Shown: positions 24,560 to 33,800 of the stretch, piece after piece
Numbering within the stretch: position 1 is the stretch's first letter
How the letters are laid out: each line of letters opens with the position of its first letter
Assembly: GCF_002288005.1 (NCBI RefSeq)
Contig: NZ_CP016771.1
Location: 186,001 to 250,000 of the forward strand
Source of the DNA: Candidatus Nanopelagicus hibericus
GTDB taxonomy: Bacteria; Actinomycetota; Actinomycetes; Nanopelagicales; Nanopelagicaceae
Direction: 5' to 3'
DNA: 64,000 bases
Notes under the pieces: generated by a model
What the model saw: only the letters and a program-made list of their open reading frames with translations
The model's database searches: none
What the model was told of the DNA's origin: nothing
Translations under genes and position numbers: made by a program

Positions 24560-25168
24560 TTAAGATTGTGACTTAGGGAACCCAGAAATACCTCGCCAAA
24601 TCAAATTCATTACTAGTTCAGTAGCGCGCTGGCGATCAATCTTTCCATCCCTATCCAACCAATGCCTGGCAGTGGTTTGGACGGTGCCAATAATGCCGAC
24701 TGCAAGCATCATCGATTCTTCTTTACCCAAACCGGTATCTATTGAAATCACCGCACTCACCGCAGCGGCGCAATCATAGGTCATGCGATTTAAGCGTTCC
24801 CTGACCTGAGGCTCTAAATTCATATCACTTTCAAAAAGTAATCTAAATGCCTCACCTTCAGAGTTAATAAAGCCAAAGTAGGCTTCAACAGTTGCTGAAA
24901 CTCTCGCAGAGTTTTCTCGATTTGATGCGATTGCTTTTTGAATTGCAAAAACTAATGAATCAATATGAAGATCTAATACCGCTAGATAAAGCTCTAACTT
25001 TGAGGGAAAGTGCTGGTATAAAACTGGTTTACTAACCTTAGCTCGATCTGCAATCTCATCCATCGCAGCTGAGTGGTAGCCAGCGGCTGTGAAAACCTCA
25101 AGGGCGGCAACTAGAAGTTGCGCACGTCTTTCATCGCGAGGTAACCGTGCAACTTTATCCTCCAGCAT
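24560..25168 (-). CDS. TetR-family transcriptional regulator
   Basis: A 202-aa TetR-type repressor. The N-terminal DNA-binding domain is clear (RRAQLLVAALEVFTAAGYHS near 15, then MDEIADRAKVSKPVLYQHFPSK near 36-57), with a helical ligand domain after it. The closest recalled relative is Rv3208 of M. tuberculosis, also beside DUF3107. An inverted repeat lies just upstream of its own promoter and between it and the divergent mshB, which suggests autoregulation and possibly control of mshB. Ligand unknown. Confidence 0.9.
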   Translation of the reverse strand: MLEDKVARLPRDERRAQLLVAALEVFTAAGYHSAAMDEIADRAKVSKPVLYQHFPSKLELYLAVLDLHIDSLVFAIQKAIASNRENSARVSATVEAYFGFINSEGEAFRLLFESDMNLEPQVRERLNRMTYDCAAAVSAVISIDTGLGKEESMMLAVGIIGTVQTTARHWLDRDGKIDRQRATELVMNLIWRGISGFPKSQS

Positions 25169-25180
25169 TTCTCAATTCTA
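25169..25180 (-). promoter_or_regulatory. predicted leaderless promoter of the tetR gene
   Basis: On the minus strand TAGAAT (25180-25175), then TGAGAA, then the ATG at 25168. The inverted repeat at 25181-25194 abuts its upstream edge. Confidence 0.55.
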
Positions 25181-25194
25181 ATCTGTAATCAGAT
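25181..25194. promoter_or_regulatory. candidate TetR operator
   Basis: ATCTG-TAAT-CAGAT is a perfect inverted repeat with five-base arms. It sits directly upstream of the tetR -10 box, in the -35 to -10 spacer position, and about 30 bases before the mshB -10 box. TetR repressors often bind such sites over their own promoter. That this TetR binds here is inference. Confidence 0.5.
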
Positions 25195-25223
25195 AAATTG
25201 TCAGGTTTTATTACTTTTATAGT

Positions 25224-25235
25224 TATATTGTGCGG
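25224..25235 (+). promoter_or_regulatory. predicted leaderless promoter of mshB
   Basis: TATATT (25224-25229), then GTGCGG, then the GTG at 25236. This makes the second in-frame GTG, not the one at 25230, the likely start. Confidence 0.55.
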
Positions 25236-26099
25236 GTGAAAACAGATAAAAGATTGTTATTAGTACACGCCCATCCAGATGATGAGACCATCAACAATGG
25301 TGTGACGATGGCTAAATATGCAGCTGAAGGAGTGCATGTCACCTTGGTTACCTGCACCAGAGGCGAAGAGGGTGAGGTGCTGGTAGAAAGTTTAAAAAAT
25401 TTAGCAAGTGATAGAGATGACAAACTCGGACCTCATCGCGAGATTGAGCTGCATGATGCGATGGTTGAACTTGGAATTAGTGATTTTCGGTTCTTAGGAG
25501 CGCCAAATAAAAAATGGCGAGATAGTGGAATGATGGGCGCCCCACAAAATGATCGTGATGACGTTTTTTGGCAATCTGATTTAGATGAGGCTGCAAATGA
25601 GTTGGTTAAGATAATTCTGGAGATAAAGCCACAGGTATTGATTACTTACGATGAGTTTGGTGGGTATGGACACCCTGATCACATAAAAGCGCATCGGGTA
25701 GCGATGCGGGCTGCTGAACTTTCAGCAACTCAAGGCTGGCAAATTGCAAAAATTTATTGGAACACAATGCCAAGATCTGTTTTGCAAGATGGCATAGATA
25801 AGATGAAAGCGGTGGGTTCAGATTTCTTTGGCGCTGAGAGTGCTGATGATCTGCCATTTGCAAAAGCTGATGAGTTAGTGACCTCAGTCGTTAACGCTCA
25901 GGAGTATGTGCCACAAAAATTAGCCGCGATGAAGGCACATGCCACTCAGATATCGGTTGATGGACCATTTTTTGCGCTGTCAAATAACCTGGGCTTATCT
26001 GTCTGGGCAGATGAGTACTACACCTTGGTTAAGGGGGAGATATCTGCACCATTTGATGAAAATGGCCGAGAGTTAGATATCTTTGCTGGAGTGAAATAA
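25236..26099 (+). CDS. mshB: N-acetylglucosaminyl-inositol deacetylase of mycothiol synthesis
   Basis: A 287-aa LmbE/PIG-L zinc deacetylase. The zinc motif [12 protein letters not shown] is at about residues 12-23, with [12 protein letters not shown] near 46 and the GHPDH metal His region near 146. The HPDDE context and EEGEV agree with MshB, which deacetylates GlcNAc-inositol in the second enzymatic phase of mycothiol synthesis. The paralogue Mca (mycothiol conjugate amidase) is the alternative. A longer frame begins at GTG 25230, but the promoter spacing favours 25236. Its stop overlaps the next membrane gene as TAATG. Confidence 0.85.
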   Translation: MKTDKRLLLVHAHPDDETINNGVTMAKYAAEGVHVTLVTCTRGEEGEVLVESLKNLASDRDDKLGPHREIELHDAMVELGISDFRFLGAPNKKWRDSGMMGAPQNDRDDVFWQSDLDEAANELVKIILEIKPQVLITYDEFGGYGHPDHIKAHRVAMRAAELSATQGWQIAKIYWNTMPRSVLQDGIDKMKAVGSDFFGAESADDLPFAKADELVTSVVNAQEYVPQKLAAMKAHATQISVDGPFFALSNNLGLSVWADEYYTLVKGEISAPFDENGRELDIFAGVK

Positions 26100-26422
26100 T
26101 GAAGATCATAAAGTCAGTGCTTTTTGGTGCACTAATCGCATTTAGCGCAACCTTGTTGCACAATTACCTGCCACCCTTCGGATTTGTTGCATCATTATTG
26201 CTTACCTACTTAGGTATAAGAGTTGTTGGCCAAAATTTGTATTATCTGCGCTATCAAGTTTTAGCAGGTGCAACTTGGCTGGCAGTAGTAATCAGAGCTG
26301 GCACGCCAGGTGATGGTGATGAGCTATTAATTTATGGAAATACTTATGGAAACCTTTTTTTAATTAGTGGTTTTGCAGTAGTTGTTTTCAGCCTAGTCTT
26401 ATCAAGGTCCAACTCCCGCTAG
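26099..26422 (+). CDS. small integral membrane protein
   Basis: A 107-aa protein with about four hydrophobic stretches (residues 5-20, 27-45, 55-70 and 85-103) and no cytoplasmic domain. It is coupled to mshB by overlap. A small membrane protein follows mshB in mycobacteria (Rv1171) as well, so it is a conserved neighbour. There is no recognised functional motif. It converges with cysS with a four-base overlap of ends. Confidence 0.7.
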   Translation: MKIIKSVLFGALIAFSATLLHNYLPPFGFVASLLLTYLGIRVVGQNLYYLRYQVLAGATWLAVVIRAGTPGDGDELLIYGNTYGNLFLISGFAVVVFSLVLSRSNSR

Positions 26423-27816
26423 ATTAACCAGTCCCAACTTTGTCCCTCTTTACTATCCCTTACCACCACTTTATTTTCTGCAAGAAGATCTCGCAGGCGA
26501 TCACTTTCAGCAAAATTTCCGGAGGCTCGTGCTTGCACTCGCTTTTCTAGCAAATCAGCAAGTTCTACCGGTAACTCACTCTTATAAGGCTGCCTAGCTA
26601 AATCTAGACCAAAGACCTTATCGGCTGCGATAAAAATTTCGTACTTACTTGCAGCAGAGATAATTTCAGATTTTTCAATCCCTCGCAATTTTTGTAATGC
26701 TCTTGGGGTATCAAGGTCTTGTCGCAAATCCGCCATAATCTCATCGGTAAACCTTTGCACCGCAGCTTGATCTACCTGCTGATCACCCTTCCAGGATTGA
26801 ACTCGTTGCCGCCACCTTTGCAGCAATAAGTGCGCAGCCTTCAAACTATCCCAACTTAAATCCATTTGACTTCGGTATCGATTCTCCAAAAAACAAAGTC
26901 GAAGTGATAGCGGATCAATATGCCTCACCGTTAAATCAGAGACTAGAACAACATTGCCGGTGCTCTTAGCCATTTTCCTCCCCTCAAATAACAGGTGCTC
27001 ACCATGCACCCAAAGTGCAACTGCTTCCTGATTTATTGCTGCATTTGATTGCGCTCGCTCATTTTCATGGTGAGGAAAGCGCAAATCAATTCCACCAAGA
27101 TGTAAATCTACAAATTTATCTAGGTAGTGCAATGACATAGCAGAGCACTCAATGTGCCAACCCGGAAAACCTTTGCCCCAAGGTGAATCCCAAATCATTT
27201 CACTGCGGCCAGCAGCCGCTTTCCAAAGCGCCCAATCTGCGTGAAATCTCTTTGCACCATCCTCGGTGTATTCAAAGCGATGGCCCGGCTTAAGTGAGTC
27301 CAATCTATTTCCACTGATTGCGCCATACCCAGCAAAGGATTGTGCATCAAAATAGACACAATCATCACTGCCGACATAAGCATTATTAGATTTAATTAAT
27401 TGTGCAATCAAATCATGCATCAAATCAATACACTCACTTGCTTTGGGATATGAATCAGCTGGGCTGATATTTAGGGTTTTTAGATCGGTATGAAATCTTT
27501 TTTCGTAGGTGCGAGCAATTTCAAATGGATCTTTAGATTCAGCTTTTGCCTGAGCTAGTATCTTGTCCTCCACAAAATCCTCCGACATATGTCCAACATC
27601 GGTAATGTTTTGGATAAATTCAACAGAGTAATTGAGAAATTTTGCAAGGCGGGTAATCAAATCTCCCAGCAAAAATGTGCGCATATTGCCCACATGGGCA
27701 TCTCGGTAAACAGTAGGTCCACAGCTATAGATTCTTAAATTTTTGCCGTTGCTACTTACCAGTGGTTGTAACTTTCGGCTTTTGGTATCAAATAATAAGA
27801 TCTCTTTATTGCTCAT
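26419..27816 (-). CDS. cysS: cysteinyl-tRNA synthetase
   Basis: A 465-aa class I synthetase charging tRNA-Cys. The zinc and catalytic elements are present: Cys32 in YSCGPTVY, the HIGH-like HVGN at about 41-44, GWHIECSAM near 223, FPHHENERAQS near 249, and the KMSKS-like KMAKSTGN near 279. The C-terminus ends QSWDWLI, typical of CysS rather than of its mycothiol paralogue MshC. It looks rather divergent from textbook CysS (for example VYRDAHVGNMRTFL). The gene is inserted between mshB and ferredoxin, which are close together in relatives. Confidence 0.88.
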   Translation of the reverse strand: MSNKEILLFDTKSRKLQPLVSSNGKNLRIYSCGPTVYRDAHVGNMRTFLLGDLITRLAKFLNYSVEFIQNITDVGHMSEDFVEDKILAQAKAESKDPFEIARTYEKRFHTDLKTLNISPADSYPKASECIDLMHDLIAQLIKSNNAYVGSDDCVYFDAQSFAGYGAISGNRLDSLKPGHRFEYTEDGAKRFHADWALWKAAAGRSEMIWDSPWGKGFPGWHIECSAMSLHYLDKFVDLHLGGIDLRFPHHENERAQSNAAINQEAVALWVHGEHLLFEGRKMAKSTGNVVLVSDLTVRHIDPLSLRLCFLENRYRSQMDLSWDSLKAAHLLLQRWRQRVQSWKGDQQVDQAAVQRFTDEIMADLRQDLDTPRALQKLRGIEKSEIISAASKYEIFIAADKVFGLDLARQPYKSELPVELADLLEKRVQARASGNFAESDRLRDLLAENKVVVRDSKEGQSWDWLI

Positions 27817-27995
27817 TTATTGGGCACAATCTTCCATACTGCGATCTTGCTTGGGTCAAAGGTAATCAAAGTGCCATCTTTCTTTTTCACCGTGTTTTCA
27901 CTCACTAAAATACCCAGTAAGTCCCGGTAGCCACCTGCAGGATCATGTAATCGAATGCTTACCCGCTCACCAACCTGAGCCGCTGATGGCTGCAT
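27813..27995 (-). CDS. orphan SH3-like N-terminal domain of an actinobacterial GNAT protein
   Basis: A 60-aa protein, GERVSIRLHDPAGGYRDLLGILVS then ITFDPSKIAVWKIVPNK (in total residues 9-59), resembling the small beta-barrel domain that precedes the acetyltransferase domain in some actinobacterial GNAT proteins (for example Rv0428c). No acetyltransferase domain follows; the frame ends and overlaps cysS by four bases. It has its own ribosome binding site (AGAGAGGG). It may be a conserved free-standing module or a remnant. Function unknown. Confidence 0.6.
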   Translation of the reverse strand: MQPSAAQVGERVSIRLHDPAGGYRDLLGILVSENTVKKKDGTLITFDPSKIAVWKIVPNK

Positions 27996-28089
27996 TTGAC
28001 CCTCTCTACTAAACTTAAGGCTTAATAAACATTAAGAGTAATGGCAGTATTCTCTACCTAATCAGGCAGATCTAGCTGTAAGGAGTGGC

Positions 28090-28410
28090 ATGACCTACAT
28101 AATTGCTCAACCTTGTGTTGATGTTAAAGACAAATCATGTATTGAAGAGTGCCCAGTTGATTGCATCTATGAGGGCGATCGCATGCTCTATATCCAACCC
28201 GATGAGTGTGTGGATTGTGGTGCCTGTGAGCCAGTCTGCCCAGTAGAAGCTATTTACTATGAAGATGATGTGCCATCGCAGTGGAAAGAATATAGCGAGG
28301 TTAACTCTAAATTTTTTATAGAGATCGGCTCTCCCGGGGGCGCAGCAAAACTTGGCCCTACTGGTAAGGACCATCAAGTAGTTGCTGCATTACCGCCACA
28401 AGAGAAATAA
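28090..28410 (+). CDS. fdxA: 7Fe-8S ferredoxin
   Basis: A 106-aa ferredoxin of the FdxA/FdxC type. The first cluster region CVDVKDKSCIEECPVDC and the second CVDCGACEPVCP contain the Cys ligands for one 3Fe-4S and one 4Fe-4S cluster; a glycine-rich tail follows. It is a low-potential electron carrier. AAGGAG precedes the ATG. The dapC frame begins inside its end. The ferredoxin-dapC pair is conserved in actinobacteria (Rv1177-Rv1178). Confidence 0.93.
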   Translation: MTYIIAQPCVDVKDKSCIEECPVDCIYEGDRMLYIQPDECVDCGACEPVCPVEAIYYEDDVPSQWKEYSEVNSKFFIEIGSPGGAAKLGPTGKDHQVVAALPPQEK

Positions 28411-29464
28411 GTTTTTTCTGAAACTGCCAGATTTTCCATGGGATTTGTTGGCACCATATGGTGAAAAGGCAAAAAAATATCCTGGCGGTTTCATAGATCT
28501 ATCTCAAGGCACACCAGTTGATCCCACGCCAAAATTTATTCAAGAGCGGCTCTCCCAAGTTAGTAATTCACCTGGCTATCCAGTAACTGGAGGCACAGAG
28601 GAGTTGCGTCAAGGGATTCGACAGTGGGCGATAAAAAATCTTGGCGTAAGCGGTGAGTTTGATGTACTGCCATCAATTGGTTCAAAAGAATTCATTGCGC
28701 TATTACCAACATTTTTGCAGAGCAAAAAAATTCTTTATCCAAAAGTGGCTTATCCAACCTATCAAGTAAGTGGCATGATGGCATCGGCGCAGGTGCTGCC
28801 AGTTGAAATAGATGCCAACACTTGGCCGACTGCTGATTTAGCTTGGCTTAACTCACCCTCTAATCCAACTGGGCAGGTGCAGAATGAAACTGAATTAGCT
28901 GCTTGCATCAGTTGGGCTCGAAAAAATAATGCAATTGTTGCCAGCGATGAGTGTTATTTAAGCTTTGCTACTGACGCCAAATCAATCTTGGCGATAGCAA
29001 ATGGTGATAACACCGGCCTGCTGGCGATTCATTCACTATCTAAGCGCTCAAATTTGGCGGGTTACCGTGCAGGCTTTGTGGTTGGGGATGTGAAATTAAT
29101 TGATCGGATTAGACAGGTGCGAAAGCATGCGGGCTTAATGACCCCACTTCCAGTGCAGCAAGTCATGGTGACCGCGCTGGCTGATGAGCAGCATGTAAAG
29201 GAGCAGGTAGCGCGGTATGACCGGCGCAGGCAAATACTAAAAGCGGCGTTAATGAGTAAAGGATTTAAGATTGAATACAGCCACGCTGGTTTATATATCT
29301 GGTGTAGCAGAGGTGAGGATGGGTATAAAACCGTGGATTACTTTGCAAATCTAGGCATTTTAGTAACTCCAGGAGCTTTTTATGGCAGCGATCAATTTAT
29401 TCGAATTGCATTAACGGCAACTGATGAAAATATCAGCCAAGCAGCTCAGCGGATAAGTGCATGA
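28382..29464 (+). CDS. dapC: succinyldiaminopimelate aminotransferase
   Basis: A 360-aa class I/II PLP aminotransferase. It starts with LPDFPWDLLAPY, the diagnostic opening of actinobacterial DapC. It also has the LNSPSNPTGQ turn near 158, the DECYLSF region near 191, and the PLP lysine in SLSKRSNLAGYRAGF near 217. It transaminates N-succinyl-2-amino-6-ketopimelate, the step after DapD (13495-14427). The only standard start is the TTG at 28382, inside the ferredoxin gene, with AAGGA upstream; the protein may begin later at a non-standard CTG. Confidence 0.88.
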   Translation: MLHYRHKRNKFFLKLPDFPWDLLAPYGEKAKKYPGGFIDLSQGTPVDPTPKFIQERLSQVSNSPGYPVTGGTEELRQGIRQWAIKNLGVSGEFDVLPSIGSKEFIALLPTFLQSKKILYPKVAYPTYQVSGMMASAQVLPVEIDANTWPTADLAWLNSPSNPTGQVQNETELAACISWARKNNAIVASDECYLSFATDAKSILAIANGDNTGLLAIHSLSKRSNLAGYRAGFVVGDVKLIDRIRQVRKHAGLMTPLPVQQVMVTALADEQHVKEQVARYDRRRQILKAALMSKGFKIEYSHAGLYIWCSRGEDGYKTVDYFANLGILVTPGAFYGSDQFIRIALTATDENISQAAQRISA

Positions 29465-30432
29465 AAACCGGCGCAATTTTATTGGTGGGCGGTATGGGAA
29501 CTCGGCTGTTGCCGTTAACCCTTAAAACTCCAAAGCCAATGCTGCAGGTGGCTGGTGTGCCATTTACAGAACACCAAATTAGAAAAGCAGCTGATGCTGG
29601 AGTATCGGAGATAGTTTTAGCCACCTCTTATAAAGCAGAGTTATTTGAGCCTTACTTTGGCAATGGTGAAAAATTTGGTATCAAGATCAAATACGCTGTA
29701 GAAAAAACCGCATTAGGCACTGGTGGTGGCATCCGTAATGCAGCAGCTGCTTTGGATAAGTGTGATCAGGTAGTGGTATTTAATGGGGATGTTTTAAGTG
29801 GCCATGATTTATCCGCGCAGTTAGATTTTCATCGCAAGAATAAAGCAGAGATAACATTGTATTTAACCAAGGTTCTAGATGCCAGAGCTTTTGGCTGCGT
29901 GGAATTGGCTGCAAATGACCAGGTTAAAACTTTTTTAGAAAAGATGGAAAACCCCGTAAGCAACTTAATTAACGCCGGGTGTTATATATTTAATCGCCAG
30001 GTGATTGAAAAGATTCCAGCAAATCAAGTAGTAAGTGTGGAACGGCAAACCTTTCCAGAGCTATTAGCTGCAGGTATTAGCGTCTTTGGTTATTTGGATA
30101 ACTCATACTGGCTAGACATCGGCACCCCAGCTGCGTTAGTAAAAGCCTCTGCTGATCTAATTACTGGCCAAATAAAATCATCTGCCACCCCAAAACACAG
30201 TGGAGATTATTTAATCTCACCTACTGCATCAGTTGCTAGCAATAGCAGTATTAATAATGGCAGTGTTATTGAGTCTGAGGTATATATTGAGAGTAATTGT
30301 CAGATTAGTGGTTCAATAATTGGTAGCGGCGCAAAAATTGGGTCTAATTGCCGCATAACTGACTCAATAATTGCGCCAAATACCCAAATTGAGGCTGGAA
30401 TGGTAGTTATCGGCAATTATTTAGGGTTTTAA
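29461..30432 (+). CDS. sugar-1-phosphate nucleotidyltransferase (ManB/RmlA-like)
   Basis: A 323-aa NDP-sugar pyrophosphorylase. The nucleotide loop LVGGMGTRLLPLT with KPMLQVAG is at 8-32, VVFNGDVLSG near 97 holds the metal Asp, and the C-terminus is a left-handed hexapeptide helix (SVIESEVYIESNCQISGSII region, 255-320). It makes an NDP-activated sugar, most likely GDP-mannose, because the mycobacterial homologue (Rv3264c) is near whiB2 and pmm as here. It overlaps dapC by four bases (ATGA). Confidence 0.85.
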   Translation: MKTGAILLVGGMGTRLLPLTLKTPKPMLQVAGVPFTEHQIRKAADAGVSEIVLATSYKAELFEPYFGNGEKFGIKIKYAVEKTALGTGGGIRNAAAALDKCDQVVVFNGDVLSGHDLSAQLDFHRKNKAEITLYLTKVLDARAFGCVELAANDQVKTFLEKMENPVSNLINAGCYIFNRQVIEKIPANQVVSVERQTFPELLAAGISVFGYLDNSYWLDIGTPAALVKASADLITGQIKSSATPKHSGDYLISPTASVASNSSINNGSVIESEVYIESNCQISGSIIGSGAKIGSNCRITDSIIAPNTQIEAGMVVIGNYLGF

Positions 30433-30457
30433 TCTCCACAATTTGGATACTACTGAC

Positions 30458-30486
30458 TTGACTTATTTGAATTACAGGCGTGTAAT
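30458..30486 (+). promoter_or_regulatory. promoter of whiB with a palindrome over the -10 box
   Basis: TTGACT (30458-30463), a 17-base spacer, and TGTAAT (30481-30486) form a good vegetative-type promoter. A perfect inverted repeat ATTACA-GGCG-TGTAAT (30471-30486) covers the -10. About 60 bases of leader remain before the whiB ATG at 30555, so unlike its neighbours this gene has a leader and a Shine-Dalgarno. Confidence 0.6.
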
Positions 30487-30554
30487 TACCCCATTAGTGG
30501 GCACACCCTAGCCCTAGGTACTCGCGGAATTAACTTAAGAGTTATTGGAGAGAT

Positions 30555-30821
30555 ATGTCAGATCAACGTGCAGAGCTTGCAGCCCTAGTAGTTTCCTCAG
30601 AACAACTTTCTTGGCAGGAGCGGGCGCTTTGCGCTCAAACCGATCCAGAGGCTTTTTTCCCCGAAAAGGGTGGCTCAACTCGGGAGGCGAAGCGGGTCTG
30701 TCTTTCCTGTGAGGTCCGTGCTGAGTGCCTGGAGTACGCCTTAGCCCATGATGAGCGATTTGGAATTTGGGGCGGATTATCTGAACGTGAGCGTCGTCGC
30801 TTAAAGCGCCGTAGCGCTTAA
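30555..30821 (+). CDS. whiB: WhiB-family iron-sulfur regulator (WhiB/WhiB2/WhmD type)
   Basis: An 88-aa WhiB-like protein with the four cluster cysteines C26, C49, C52 and C58 (C-x2-C-x5-C spacing), the GIWGGLSERER turn near 70, and a basic C-terminus RRRLKRRSA. WhiB-like proteins bind a 4Fe-4S cluster and the primary sigma factor. Position beside a GT2 giant, DUF3499 and pmm matches S. coelicolor whiB and mycobacterial whiB2 (whmD), which control septation. Ribosome binding site GGAGAG. The giant glycosyltransferase gene follows by nine bases. Confidence 0.92.
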   Translation: MSDQRAELAALVVSSEQLSWQERALCAQTDPEAFFPEKGGSTREAKRVCLSCEVRAECLEYALAHDERFGIWGGLSERERRRLKRRSA

Positions 30822-30829
30822 AATTACGG

Positions 30830-33800
30830 GTGGCTGAAAAAGCGATCACCGGGGCAAGTGCCCAAATTGAAGATCAATATGTAACTGCAGTAATTGTTAC
30901 CCATGACGGTGCCACCTGGCTAAGTGAGGTTGTTGCCTCCTTATCTTCGCAAAAGCACCCGGTAGATGAAATTATCGCGGTCGATACCGGTTCGATTGAT
31001 GGCTCAGCTAAATTATTAAGTAACGCTGGAATTCAAGTAATAAAAAAATCTCGTAGTACTGGATTTGGCGCAGCTGTCGCTGCTGCGGTTAGACAACTTC
31101 CAACTATGAAAAAAAATAGCCAAGAACAAGAGTGGTTATGGATTTTGCATGATGATTCTGCGCCGGATCGATATGCACTAGCAAAATTATTAGCAGCCGC
31201 GATTGCAAGACCACAGGTTGCCGTCGCCGGTCCAAAAATATTAGGTTGGTATGACCGCAAACATATTTTAGAGGTTGGCATAAGCATTACTGAGAATGGC
31301 AGTCGCTGGACCGGGTTGGAGGAGCGCGAACATGATCAAGGTCAACATGATGAGATTAATGAGGTGTTGGCGGTAAGCACCGCAGGAATGTTAGTAAAGC
31401 GCTCGCTGTTTGAGACGTTGGGTGGATTTGACCCCAGCTTAGAATTATTTAGAGATGATGTTGATTTTGGCTGGCGCACTCACATAGCTGGTTACTCAGT
31501 AATTTGTGTAGGAGATGCAATTCTTTATCACGCAGAGGCGGCCTCCTCTGAACGGCGCACGGTTGATGTGAAAGATGCGATTTTGCATCGTCCCTTACTG
31601 TTGGATCGGCGCAATGCTGCATTTGTCTTACTCGCCAACTCAAGTTGGTGGATTCTTCCGTGGGTGGTGGTTCAGCTTCTTTTCACCTCATTGGGTAGAT
31701 CGCTAATTTACTTACTTGCAAAACTTCCTGGCTATGCGGCCGATGAAATTGCTGCGGTCGGACTTTTGATTTTCAAGCCAGCAGATTTAATTAAATCTAG
31801 AAGATATCGAAGATCAAATCGAGTATTAACCGCTCGAGTGATCAAACCTTTTATCCCGGCACGGGCAGTTCAGATAAGAAGTATTTTTGAGAGAATTTCT
31901 TCCGCACTAGTTAATGCTTTCAAACCAAACAGAGGTGAAGGTGAGATTACAAGAGCAAAGAGCTACTCTGATATTGGTGTCATCGATGAAAGTTTTGATG
32001 AAATTGATTATGTTCAAACAAAAAGTTTTGGCAAGATTAGAGCCTTAGTAAAGCAGCCCTTATTATTTGGAGTATTACTAACATTATTTATTAGCATTTT
32101 TTACTCACGAAATAGATTAGGTTCACTCTCTGGTGGTGCCCTAGCAGTATCACCTGCCAGTGCTTATGAATTAATTAATTCCTATTTCAACTCTTGGCAT
32201 CAAATAGGGCTGGGCAGCAGTGCCGCTGTTCCATTATGGGTGCCGATAATTGGTCTTGCTTCATTTATTACTGCTGCCAACCCCCAAAGCTTTATTACTG
32301 CGCTGTTTTTTCTAGCTCCAACGCTGCTGTTTATTTTAAGTTATCGCTCCGCTCGAAATTATGCTTTAAGCAAGTACTTCAGTGTATTTCTAGGATTTAT
32401 CTACGCACTCTCACCAGTGGTACTAACCTCAATAAATCAGGGTCGACTTGGCACAATTGTGGTTGCCTTGTTACTGCCAGCCATAATTACTTTATTGGGC
32501 AGATACCAAGGATTATTGAAAATTTCATGGCGCAAGATATTCTCTATTACCCTGTTAGCAGCGGTTGCCGCCGCCTTTTCGCCATTATTCCTACTTGGCT
32601 GGATTTGCTTTCACTTTGCAGTTGGTATCAATCATTACTTTACTTCAACAAATTGGCGGGCGATTCAGTGGCAAGTGATTCTTAAGAATCTAGATACCGA
32701 GGAGTTTAAAAAGCGCCTTGCCCTACTGATAACCCCAGTACTAATTAATGTTCCCCACTCGTTTAATCTAATTATGCATCCTATTAAAGCGCTTAGGGAG
32801 CCAGGATTATCAATTGAATCTGGTAATCAAGTATCAGTCTTATTATTTAATCCAGGCGGCTTGGGATCCCCAGGTTTGTTAATTTTGGCACCATTTATGC
32901 TGTTCTTGCTAGTGGGGGTAATTTCATACGATCAACGAAAAATTGCCTCATTCGCGGTTGTAGTTATTGCTGTTGCTGCAACATTTAGTTCTTATTACAT
33001 TGCAGGCAACAGCAGTGGTGCAGAGAGAATTTGGAGTGGTCCATTAATTGTTTTTGCCCAACTGCTCTGCCTGCTTGCTTTTTTTGCAGTGGTAGAGCGG
33101 TTACTGCCTCAGCTGCGCCGGAGTAATTTTGGTTTCAAACATATAGCCACTGTTTTGACCACCATAATTACCGTGATTTCCATGGCCTCAATATCAGTGT
33201 GGGCCGCCACCGCTGGTGCTAACTCTTTGGTGCGCTCAAATCAAGAGCAGATAGTGCCTGCATTTATAACTGATTTGGCAAGCACAACTGAACAACCAAA
33301 GACGGTTGTAATCAGGAAAACCAGCAATCAACTGCAATATTTCATAACCCGAGGCGGTGATCTGCAACTAGGTGATGCAGATATCGCAAGTGAAACTCCT
33401 GCACTTGTGCACAAAGGGATTGTTGATTTAGTAAATGGTGTGGGCGCTGCTAGCAGCCAAGTGCTGGGAGCTTATGGCGTGCAATACCTGTTTATGAAAA
33501 ACCCAGCCGATCCAGCTTTGGTGCGCACCATTGATGGGATTGGTGGGTATACCCGCAGCTCTGCCACAAAGGATGGAGTGGTGTGGAAAGTTAATGACTC
33601 TAATGCCAGAGTTACTTTCCAAAACCCGCAAGGCAAAAATTTTCCAATCAGCCTCTCGGATGGGAAATCGCTGGGCTATGTCACAGGTCCTGGACAAATT
33701 TTATTGGCTGAAAAATATGACAGAGCTTGGCAGTTAATATTAAATGGGAAAAAGATTCCAGTTGAACAAAATCAGTTTGGTATACCAGTATTTAAAGTCG

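Noticed and set aside
26419-27816. This gene as mshC, because mshB is its neighbour
   Set aside because: The C-terminal region with the QSWDW ending and the full zinc and KMSKS-like motifs fit cysteinyl-tRNA synthetase, not the shorter MshC ligase.
28382-28450. Frameshift or truncation at the start of dapC
   Set aside because: The missing ATG is probably just a TTG start overlapping the ferredoxin gene, with AAGGA upstream; the protein is complete from LPDFPW onward.
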